This document shows positions 9,587-19,006 of a stretch of DNA of 64,000 nt, in pieces (the first letter of the stretch is position 1; each line of letters starts with the position of its first letter). Below the pieces are notes generated by a model, which saw only the letters and a program-made list of their open reading frames with translations, did no database searches and was not told the DNA's origin. This stretch comes from Alisma plantago-aquatica (Eukaryota > Streptophyta > Magnoliopsida > Alismatales > Alismataceae): NCBI GenBank assembly GCA_963693085.1, contig OY856410.1, positions 1,392,034,863-1,392,098,862 of the forward strand, given 5' to 3'. The position numbers and the translations under genes were made by a program.

Positions 9587-12500
9587 TTAGTCAAGGAAAA
9601 TTCCTTCAGCATGGTCTTGACATTTATAATATTCATCGGTGTTATCTTCAACATTTATACTTGGCAAACCAACTGAGAATGGATTGGAATCATCATACTT
9701 TTCGTAGTATTCTTCTTCATTTATAGGATCTACAATAAACTGTCTTTTTCCATTAAGAACGACAGACCAATTTTTATTTGCCGGGTCATCAATATAGAAT
9801 ACTTGTTTTGCTTGGTTTGCCATGATGAATGGCTCATCTTTGAAGCCAATCTTTTCAAAATTCACCAATTTGAAACCCAACTCATCCACTAAAACTCCTT
9901 TATTGTTGTCAACCCAATTACACCTAAATATAGGAACTCGGAAATTTGTATAGTCCATTTCCCATATGTCCTCAATGACGCCGTAATATGACATCTCAGC
10001 TTCACGTGGTCTTTTATCTTTGGCACTAGCAAAATACAATGAACAAGCTTTAACAGTGACCCCACTATTTTGAACTACACTACTTTCATATTGACGCTTT
10101 GTGTAGTATGAAAATTTGTTAATGTCATAACCTTCATATGACATGACATCCATTTTTGGCTTAAAGGCGAGCCATTTTATGTTCTCAGCAACATTATTTG
10201 GTGATTCAGATAGTTGATTAAATACTTTCTCTTCAAACTACCTAATAAATGTTTGATTATACTCTCTTGCAAGCCACATTGAACTGGATCGCGGATGATT
10301 TCTCTTGATAAGATCATTGTGTTCTGTGATGTAGCTACTAACTTCATCGATGTTGTGTAAAATATACAAATGCGCTTGTTCCCACAACTCACGACTGATT
10401 CCTTTCACTCGTCCTCCCAGAGTTCCTTTGCCACAATAAGATCCAGTATGATGGGGATTTTTTTGATCGCTACAAGTTTCATTGCAATTCAAAAAATCAT
10501 TACAAAAGTCCATCACCTCCCTAGCCACGTAACCCTCAACAATACTCCCTTTAGGACGATAACGATTCCGAACATCACCTTCAAAAACACTCATGTAGAG
10601 TTCAAATGGATACATCCAGTGTAAGAAAATTGGACCCAACATCTTCACCTCCCTTGTAATATGTACTACAAGATGAACCATGATATCAAAAAATTAAGGA
10701 GGAAAGTACATTTCAAGCTGATACATGGTAACAATTACATCTTTCTGTAATTTATCGAGAGTATCGGGATGTATCACTTTGTTGCATATTTCATTGAAGA
10801 AGAAACAGAGTCTTGTGATTGCAAACCTTACATGCTTCGGCAATATAGATCGAATAGCCACAGGTAAAATTTGTTGCATTAAGGTGTGACAATCGTGAGA
10901 TTTGATACCTATCAGTTTCAGATCCTTCATTGATACCAATCTACGAATATTAGAAGAGTATCCTTGTGGAACCTTAATATTATACAAGCACTCACAGAAA
11001 GTCTTTTTCTCTTTCTTTGACAAAGTGTAACAAGCCGGTGGCAAATATGTGTGTCGACCCCTGATCTCCACTGATAATTCTTTTCTAATACCCATTAATT
11101 CTAAATCTTTTCTAGATTTGATGCCATCTTTAGTCTTTCCTGGTATGTTTAATAGCGTACCGATGATGCTATCACAAATATTTTTTTCAACATGCATGAC
11201 GTCAATGCAGTGTCTAATTGCCAAAGATCTCCAATAAGGAAGATCCCAAAATATTGACCTCTTCTTGTATAGAGATTTTTCACATGCGAGTGTATGACTA
11301 CTTGAACTCTTTCCAAATTCATTAACAATATGTTTCACCCTATCATATACAACATGTCCTGGTATAGATTTAGGAGCACTTCGTTCCTCAGTTGACCCAT
11401 TAAAGGTTTTGCGTTGCCTTCGATAAGGATGCACTGGTGGGAGAAATTTCCGATGACCAATATATACGATTTTACCACCATGTTTCAGTCTGGTTGAATC
11501 AGTATTTTCCTCACAAACAGGACATGCTTTGTATCCTTTTATGCTATATCCAGACAAATTTCCATAAGCTGGAAAGTCATTAATCGTGAAAAATAACATA
11601 GCACACAAACTGAAGATCTCTTTACGTGAAGCATCATATGTCATAATACCTTCTTCACATAGTTTCATTAGGTCATCAATTAGAGGTTGAAGGTAAACAT
11701 CAATATCATTTACAGGTTGCTTGGGCCCTGATATCAATGTTGACAACATCACATACTTATTTTTCATACACAACCAAGGAGGAAGATTGTATATAACAAT
11801 CATAACAGGCCACGTGCTATGTTGGCTGCTTAATGTACCATAGGGATTCATTCCATCTGTACAGAGTCCAAGTCTTAGGTTTCTTGGTTCTTTACCAAAT
11901 TGAGGGTATAATAAATCAATTTTCTTCCATTGTGGTGAATCAGATGCATGTCGTAGGACGCCATCATCATTGACCTTTAACTCCCCATGGCAAGACAAAT
12001 TTTGCGCATCTTCTGTATTAACAAATAAGCATTGAAATCGTGGTATTATTGATAGATACCACATCACCTTGGTAGGAGAGCCATTTTTAGCCTTAGCTGA
12101 ATTTGTAGTCTTATACCTTGACGCACCACATTTTGGACAATTTATCAAATTACTATAGTCCTTCTGAAATAACACACAATCATTTGGACATGCATGAATC
12201 TTCTTAGCCTCCATTCCCAATGGGCACATTATTTTCTTTGCTTGATATGTTGAAATTGGAAGCTCGTTGCCTTCAGGAAGAATTTCCTTTAACAAAGACA
12301 ACAGTGAAGTGAAACTCTTATCGCTCCACCGGTTTTGAGCTTTAAGAGTGTATAATCGCATCACATCACTCAGCCTCGTGAACTTAGTACAACCCTTATA
12401 TAATGGTTTTTCAGCATCATGGACAATGTTTGCAAATAAAGAAGGTGGATCAATGACATTGTCCCGACAACTACGTAGCATCTCATCAATCATATCATCC

Positions 12501-12841
12501 TAAATCTGGTCATCTTGAATCGGTTCATCATTAACATTATCATCATTATCTATATCTTCTATGCCACAACTATTAGTATCGACATTTTCTTCTCCATAAT
12601 TCAATTTCTCTCCATGCCAATACCATTCATTATAACCTTGTATGATCCCATTGCATATGACATGATTCTTAATTTCCTCACCAGTATCAACTTTCAAATT
12701 GTTACAACAATTTCTACATGGACAATATAGCCTATATGTAGGTAGTTTCCTATGTTCCTCAGCAAATCTGATAAATTCATCAAGACCTTTGGCAAACTCT
12801 GGACTGCAACGGTTCTTGATAGACATCCAACTTCGATCCAT
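9587..12841 (-). pseudogene. TNP2: TNP2 transposase of the CACTA element, three in-frame nonsense codons
   Basis: One uninterrupted frame of 1,085 codons runs from MDRSWM at 12841 to 9587. The domain order is that of plant TNP2: a Transpos_assoc domain (CPCRNCCNN, 12500-12841); Transposase_21 (10694-12490) with a zinc-ribbon-like CPNDC...CPKC, then CTDGMNP and CIDVMHVEKN; DUF4218 (WMYPFELYM, 10240-10680); and DUF4216 (FRCNWVDNNKG, 9590-10150). The frame has stops at 12500-12502 (TAG), 10694-10696 (TAA) and 10238-10240 (TAG), each between conserved blocks that stay in phase. No frameshift is seen. The protein would cut and join the element's TIRs. As written, the longest piece lacks both flanking domains, so I call it a pseudogene unless stops are spliced out or read through. 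Confidence 0.92.
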
Positions 12842-12939
12842 TTTCTATATCACATTAAAATTAATTATAAAACTAACAGTTTAATATTGATACTATAATA
12901 ATCTGTAAGTTTTTATTGATAGAAAGTTAATTTTATATA

Positions 12940-13230
12940 CTAAAGTGTACCACCTATCCCATTTTTGAATATTTAATCTCACTAGTAACTGTATAATGTA
13001 TGTTTAGTTTTGAAGAAAATTTCAACAGCATTTCCCCTAAGTTCTTCAAGTACACCGATGTAAATGGCAAATAACCACTCACATATGTACCCAGAGAACA
13101 AATGGAGAAATCCTACTGAAATAATCTACAAAACTAAACATACATTATACAGGTACATCCTAAGTGAGATTAAAATATCCAAAAACAGTCCCAAACCGGG
13201 GACTATCCAAAGTTTACTCCTAATGAGTAA
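12940..13230. mobile_element. Foldback (MITE-like) insertion upstream of TNP2
   Basis: Left and right halves are inverted complements. AATCTCACT...TATAATGTATGTTTAGTTTT at about 12975-13013 pairs with AAAACTAAACATACATTATA...AGTGAGATT at about 13131-13169, and the arms continue outward to about 12945 and 13215. There is no coding capacity. The exact ends and target duplication are unresolved. It occupies the region where the TNP2 promoter or 5' leader would lie. Confidence 0.6.
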
Positions 13231-13570
13231 ATTTTGAACGGGTTTCTAAGTTAATATATAAATGCATTATTTGCATATTTATATATTAAGTTAAACATCA
13301 TGCATCAACCCTAAAGTGTCAATCTAGGAGTACACATGTCTAATCTAGTATTAATTTCTAAAATTTATATTATGATTACATATGAAAAAACACATGCATG
13401 TTTTTATTATTGGGTTATCAAATCATATAAAATGGAAAATACTTGTACAAATTAGCAAAGTAAGGCCGTTTCCAACAGTCCAAAGATTGAAATCATTATA
13501 ATATTCAGAACTATTTGTGAACATTACAGCAAATATGATTAAAACATTTATAGCTCCAACATAAATAAGT
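13231..13570. other. AT-rich spacer inside the CACTA element
   Basis: No frame, repeat or motif that I can support is visible between the foldback insertion and the palindrome at 13571. Confidence 0.4.
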
Positions 13571-13729
13571 TCCAGGTCCATCTCGGTCGACAATTAGTCG
13601 ACCGAGAGCCCACCTGCGCGCAGCGTTCAGGTCCACTCTCGGTCGACAAATTGTCGACCGAGAGTGGACCTGGACGCTGCGCGTAGGTGGACTCTCGGTC
13701 GACTAATTGTCGACCGAGATGGACCTGGA
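13571..13729. repeat. 159-bp near-perfect palindrome with three GTCGAC hairpins
   Basis: TCCAGGTCCATCTCGGTCGA at the left end is mirrored by the complement at the right end, centred on 13650. Three smaller palindromes of the CGGTCGAC...GTCGACCG type are nested within it. The arms differ at only a few positions. Such a sequence can form a cruciform or, if transcribed, a long hairpin RNA. Confidence 0.9.
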
Positions 13730-13734
13730 AGCAG

Positions 13735-14110
13735 CAATGGCGGTGGGAGGGAATGAAGAGGAACAAGGAATGAAGGAAGCTCGAACTTACTTGGAAATGG
13801 CAGCGAGCTTCGTGGAGGAAGAGAAGAACTTCACGGAGAGGTGGCGACCTTCGTGGAAGAGTGGAAGGCGGCGACGACGAGCTTCACGGCAACGAAGAGC
13901 TTCACGGCAACGACGGGCTTCGTGGAGGAAGAGGGGAAGGCGGCGACGACGAGCTTCACGATCCTCTTCGCGGCGACGACGAGATTCACGATCCTCTTGG
14001 CGGCGTGGAGAGGCGGCAACGGCGGAATGACAAAGTGAAAAGGGGTTTCGCGGCGCCACGGGAGAGAGATCAGAAAAGAGAAAAGGGTTTCACGGGAGGA
14101 AAAAGACTAA
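13735..14110 (-). promoter_or_regulatory. GC-rich island, possible promoter or first exon of the CACTA genes
   Basis: This block is far more GC-rich than its neighbours. It contains repeated GCGACGACGAGCTTCACG-like units and short open frames in several directions, all arginine-rich and of low complexity. It lies between subterminal-type repeats and the TNP2 gene, upstream of TNP2 on the minus strand. A promoter/leader role is inferred from position only. No TATA box was identified. Confidence 0.35.
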
Positions 14111-14129
14111 AATTTCGGCTTTTTGCACG

Positions 14130-14715
14130 GAGCGAAAAACGGTAGCGTCGGTTAACAAATAAAACCTGACTCTACAGATAAACGGTGCCCATGTCGGGTT
14201 GTTTAATAACAATCAAACGCAAACTCGGTCGACGAATTTGTCGACCGAAATGACCTCTAGGGTCGGTTAATAGGTAAACCCGACGCTACAAGTGCTAATA
14301 CGAAGAAATTTGACTCGTTTCGATCGATGATTTTTCGACCGAGAAGGAACAAGATTTCCTTCGTACAAGCACCTCTAGGGTCAGTTTTTTCGTATAACCG
14401 ACCCTATAAGGTGCTTATACATGTGTGAATAACTAAACTGGACATTGTCGGTCGACAATATTGTCGACCGAGACCCCCTATAGGGTCGGTTATTAGAAAA
14501 ACCGACCCTAGAGGTGCTTCTAAGAAAGAATTCTGGCTTCATTCGATCGACAAATTCGTCGATCGAATATGTCGGTCGACAAATTTGTCGACCGAATGAA
14601 GCCAGATTTCTTTCTTAGAAGCACCTCTAGGGTCGGTTTTTCTAATAACCGACCCTATAAGGGGTCTCGATCGACAAATTCGTCGACCGAGGAGCTCTAA
14701 AGTGCTTCCACAACC
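14130..14715. repeat. Internal block of CACTA subterminal-type repeats with a 243-bp inverted repeat
   Basis: Units of the GGTCGGTT/AACCGACC and CGGTCGAC types recur on both strands. Bases 14448-14690 form one nested inverted repeat centred near 14569, whose arms include TAGAGGTGCTTCTAAGAAAG and its complement. These units lie 4 kb inside the right end, so either the right subterminal region is unusually deep or a module was added between two blocks. Confidence 0.85.
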
Positions 14716-14727
14716 CTAATAATTATG

Positions 14728-14940
14728 TTATGTGAAACTTTAATATATGGTGATGTCGTATGAAACCCTAATATGGGATAATGTTATGTGAAACCCTTAT
14801 ATGGAATGATGTTTTGTGAAACCCTAATATGGAAATGTTATGTGAAACCTTAATATAGGGTGGTGTTGTGTAAAACCCCTAATATGGGATAATGTTATGT
14901 GAAATTTCAATATGGGATGATGATATGTGAACCCTAATTG
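14728..14940. repeat. Minisatellite of about 31 bp period
   Basis: There are six to seven diverged tandem units of the form GTTATGTGAAACCCTAATAT followed by GGGATAAT. The plant telomere-like core AAACCCTAA appears in several of them, but the period and divergence rule out a telomere. Confidence 0.85.
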
Positions 14941-15666
14941 ATAAAGATGGGAAACTCCAACCCTAATGAGGGAATAGAGATGTTATTTTTGTATTGCATG
15001 ATGTTGATATGAAATTGATATGGTTGATATGAAATTGAGATGATTGTGTAACAAATATCCTGAATACCTTGGTCAGATGACCTGAAGGTAATAGTTACCT
15101 GATAAGTGATAACCATGTTTAGTGATGAACTAAGGGTTTGAATACCCAGAATCAGCAAATGTGATGATGGTGGTATTGAGGGATGTGAATTCCCAACAAT
15201 GAGACAAAAGATTGAGATCCCAATGCTTTATAACGTTTTGAAAAGTACTAAACTCTATTCAAAAATTCAGTCGATCGACTATTTGTCGAACGAAAGAGCA
15301 CTAGGGTCGATTATAAGGAAAAAACCGACCCTAAAGTCATCCTCGGTCGACAATATTGTCGACGGAATTTGTCTCGGTCGATAATATTTTTGACCGAGAT
15401 TAACCCTGTTTCAATGTTTTAAATTAAGTACCAAGTGTGTGTGTATGAGATTAACCAAGTGATGCTTTGTCAAATTTAGCCATAATTTATTTTTCAATCA
15501 TTTGAAATAATAATATTCTTATATAACATGTATATGTCCAAATGAAGCCATGGAAAACACTTTTATTCATAACAATTTAATGCCCATACACTTTATAAGA
15601 TGAAACATGACATACTTGCTTTATAAAAAGATATACATTACATCATTACAAAGATATCTCATAATC
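14941..15666. other. CACTA spacer with scattered subterminal motifs
   Basis: No gene is recognised. A short cluster of CGGTCGAC...GTCGAC and AACCGACCC units is at about 15268-15402. Near 15000-15050, GTTGATATGAAATTGA is repeated. Confidence 0.5.
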
Positions 15667-17034
15667 TCACTGGAAAGACCGAAGGATTACATAAATGTCT
15701 GGGTCTTTTCCAAGAAAGGGCTCAGCTCCATAATATTTGACCAGTGTCTGCCACTCCAAGGCACCTGTCATGGTTAAGGCATAAGCCTCCAAGAAGGTGG
15801 GAACACGATCAAAGCGAAAGTTGGCAGCAATGTCTTGAAGTTGAATTGGGGAAAACTGAGTATGTGTGAGATCAGGAGATGGTGGAGGTGGAGTTTGATA
15901 GTAGTTGTAGGAAGGATTGTAGGGATTTATCATGCCAGGATTAAGGGAATAGGGATATTCATCAGGTTGGTTAGGAGAGAGAGCTTGCATCCTTTGGTTT
16001 AAATAAGTCATGCCATGGTGATTATAATCCAATTGCCTACTTAGGTGACATTGGGAGCCAGCAATGTATGTCAAGGTATTTGTAATAGGATCATGGGGTA
16101 GGTTGGTAGGAGGAGGTGGTGGAGGTATGTCTTGGGTGGATGTCTCCCCTTCAGTCCTAGCCCTTTTGTAGCCAAAGTCAATTCCCATCTTTTCCACCGT
16201 ATTTTTACTTATTTTTTGGGGTTTTCTATCCCATGTGTAACCTAAGTCGTCCTCAATATTCTTCTTAAGAAAATGTTGAGTGATTTGGCATACAAAGTCA
16301 GCATATGGTGGATTACTAGAAAACTCAAACATATTCTTAATGATGATACGAATAAAGTTTATGGGAATACTTTTGAGAATGGCATAGATAAGGTACATAC
16401 GAAAGGTGGGTACTTCATATTTGTTTGCTCTAGGATGGATATTGGTGGCAACAATGAGATTTATGATCCTAGCTTCAGGTTTTAAATTTATGGCATACTA
16501 GGTACCCCTATCTTCATGACAAGTCGTATTTGATTAAAAGATGGCTCTTTTGACATCACTAAGGCTAATTGTAGTGTTATCTTGGGAGAGTTTGTTGAGT
16601 GGAGTTCCTCTAGTGAGATCAATAAAATTTTTATATTCTTCTATATCTATGTCAAGCATATCAAGAATACCCTCCTCAGTAAAATGGAATCCATACCCAC
16701 CAACCATAGAGGAGAAGGAATCATGTTCAGGATGTTCGGCTAAATTGGCATAGAATTCATTAACTAGTTTGGAGGAGTAGGATTGGAAGGAGCGATTTAG
16801 AAAATCAGTCAAATGTTGCACCTCGAAAAGTTCCTCCAAATCGACAATGCTTTGGAAGTCCATGACGTCGACTGGCCGTCGTGGAAGAGGAGTTTTTGAG
16901 GAGAGCCTGAGGTAGCGGTCGACTGCAGCTTGGTCGATGAAAGGGACGTCGTTGATGACTGGCAGCGATGCAAGGCCCGTCCTTCCTTTCCTACCTGCAA
17001 CTTGCTTCTTTCCGCGCGTAGATGATGAAGCCAT
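15667..17034 (-). pseudogene. CACTA-borne 'putative plant transposon protein' (PF20167-like) with two nonsense codons
   Basis: A single frame of 456 codons runs from an ATG at 17034 (MASSSTRGKKQ). It has in-frame stops at 16534-16536 (TAA) and 16498-16500 (TAG) and no frameshift. The N-terminal half has the pattern LVNEFYANL...MVGGYGFHFTEEGILDML. The middle has LKPEARIINLIVATNIHPRA then LIYAILKSIPINF. I associate this arrangement with the plant family of uncharacterised transposon proteins now called Transposase_32, from memory and with no search. The C-terminal part is proline-rich (IPPPPPPTNLP) and low complexity. An earlier in-frame ATG is at 17109, but the basic MASSSTRGKK start is more typical. 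Function is unknown. It lies between two blocks of subterminal repeats. Confidence 0.65.
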
Positions 17035-17189
17035 TTCATTGCTTTGAAATGGAGAAATAGCCAGCAAGAATTGGATGTAGAGAAGCTGAAGATTTTCACA
17101 AGAATACACTAGAGAGGAGCTAGAGAAGTGAGAATGTGAAGGTGTGAAGAAATGGATCGTTTTGGGTGCTATTTATAGCAAAACAGAGC

Positions 17190-18503
17190 CAATTTCGGTC
17201 GACAATTTGTCGACCGACGGCCGCAACGGTCGTCTATCGGTCGGCCAACGGTCGATCGAAAAAATAGTCGTTACAAAGGTCAACGGTCGTATTTATAGCC
17301 GTTAACGGTTGAAATTCTAGCCGTTACGACGGTTGATTTTTTTAGCCATTACGACGGTTGATTTTTTTAGCCGTTATGACGGTTGGTTTTTCTAGTCGTT
17401 CCTCGGTCGACAAATTCATCGACTGATATGTTCCGGTCGACAATATTGCCGACCGAATGGACTTCTAAGGTTGGTTATTAAGAAAATACCGACCCTAAAA
17501 GTTTCTTATACACATGAAAACTGACTCCGAGAAATGCTCTAAGGTCAGTTATAAGTGCAAATCCGACGCTAGAGGTGCTTATACATGCGTGAACTATCTG
17601 GATCTAGAATAGATATCGGTCGACGAATTTGTCGATCGAGAAAGAGCCAGATTTCCTTCGCATAAGTACCTCTAGGGTCGGTTTTAAGGAAAAAACCGAC
17701 CTTAGAGGTAATTATCGGTCGACCGAATGAATCGGTCGAAATATTGGTCGATCGAGGAAGGCTCTAAGGTCGGTTATAAGTGCAAATCCGACGCTAGATG
17801 TGCTTATACATGCGTGAACTATCTGGATCCAGAATAGAAATCGGTCGACGAATTTGTCGACCGAGGAGGCCTTTAAGGTCGGTTTTGTAGGAATAACCGA
17901 CCTTAAAGGTGCTGAACCGAGGAGGACTGTAAGGTCGGTTATAAAGAAAAAACCGACCCTATAGGTGCTTGTATACGTGAAATGCAGCTCTTATTCGGTC
18001 GACGAATTTGTCGACCGAGGATCCCTGTAGGGTCAGTTATAATGTAGAACCGACCCTATAGATAGAGGCAGGAAAGCCAAAACCAAGCAAAGTTTTGCCG
18101 CCGGAAAAATTGTCTATAAGGTTGCTTATTTTAGAAAAACCGACCCTATAGAGATGTACTATAAGGTCGGTTATTTTAAAAACAGCGACTCAAAAGGTCT
18201 TAAGTGGTGCCCGCGTTTTTTATAGACATATAAGGTCGGTTATTTGGAAAACCGACCTTATAGAGATACACCACAAGGTCGGTTATTTTAACAAAAGCGA
18301 CCCAAGAGGTCTTAAGTGGTGCCCGCATTTTTTATAGACATATAAGGTCAGTTATTTGGAAAACCGACCCTATAGAGTTACACTACAACGTCGGTTTATT
18401 TAAAAAAATGACCTAAGAGGTCTTAAGTGGTGCCCGCATTTTTTTTAGACATATAAAGTCGGTTATTTGGAAAAACCGACCCTACAGGTAGTGACGTTAT
18501 AAC
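17190..18503. repeat. Right subterminal repeat array of the CACTA element
   Basis: Dense ACCGACC/GGTCGGTT units and GTCGAC palindromes fill this stretch. A small tandem repeat of about 27 bp (AGCCGTTACGACGGTTGATT) lies at 17325-17400. Three copies of a 111-112 bp unit containing GGTCTTAAGTGGTGCCCGC start at 18196, 18308 and 18419. This array is about twice as long as the left one. Confidence 0.88.
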
Positions 18504-18523
18504 CCATTTCTGTACTAGTGAGT

Positions 18524-18818
18524 ACAAATGTTTACTTTTCTCCTATATCTTTATTATTTCCCAAAATTGTATTAAAAATATTTATACAATATAAAAAAGA
18601 AGAGGGAAGTATAGAAAAAATAAGAGAAGTAGGAAATAGAGAAGAAATAAGTAAACATCAATAATATATTAAAGAACCATTCATATAGTTAAAGAAAAGT
18701 GCATGTTATTGTTGTATTTAAAAATAATATTCATTTTGTGTGAGAGAAGATGGAGGTATATGTCTCTCATATTATTGTTTTTTCTCCAAAATATATCAAT
18801 ATTATTCTTGTTGAAGAG
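18524..18818. repeat. Right arm of the AT-rich foldback sequence
   Basis: This is the counterpart of 4720-5357 on the other side of the CACTA insertion. It carries inverted matches, e.g. CATATTATTGTTTTTTCTCC near 18767. It ends where a copia LTR begins. Confidence 0.4.
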
Positions 18819-19006
18819 TGTTGGTATGTATGCCCAGAGACTCAATCATATGATGATTGTAATGGCATGTCTTCATCTATATGTTTGTTCAATTGTGATA
18901 TAATGATTTAATACAATAGATGTTTAAATAATGATGTTATTTGATGACGTAGGTCATTAGGTTGAAGACGTAAATAGTGAGATCATATGAATGATGAGAG
19001 TACATG
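18819..19006 (+). repeat. 5' LTR of the large copia element, first part
   Basis: It begins TGTTGGTATGTATGCCCAGA, as does the 3' LTR at 39330. It breaks off at the ACATG target duplication of the gypsy insertion. Confidence 0.88.

Larger units (their letters stand above)
5361..18520 (-). mobile_element. 13.2-kb CACTA (En/Spm) transposon with intact termini
   Basis: The ends are perfect 17-bp terminal inverted repeats, CACTAGTACAGAAATGG, at 5361-5377 and 18504-18520. The 3-bp target duplication AGT lies at 5358-5360 and 18521-18523, as expected for this superfamily. All genes lie on the minus strand: a PF20167-like reading frame (15667-17034), TNP2 (9587-12841) and a Transposase_24/Ulp1 gene (6289-9462). 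Subterminal repeats with ACCGACC and CGGTCGAC...GTCGACCG units fill 5390-6050 and 17190-18500. Further blocks lie inside at 13571-14700 and 15260-15400. The termini look movable in trans, but the TNP2 frame contains stops, so this copy is probably non-autonomous now. Confidence 0.95.

Noticed and set aside
13707..14030. Arginine-repeat frames on both strands
   Set aside because: Products of the GCGACGACG-type repeats; no domain, and open in several frames at once.
14728..14940. Telomeric repeat
   Set aside because: AAACCCTAA occurs only once per 31-bp unit and with mismatches, so it is a minisatellite.
16273..16485. Plus-strand frame within the third CACTA gene
   Set aside because: Shadow of the minus-strand frame, which has the recognisable family pattern.
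17190..18490. CRISPR-like array
   Set aside because: Repeats are palindromic and irregularly spaced CACTA subterminal units in a plant genome.
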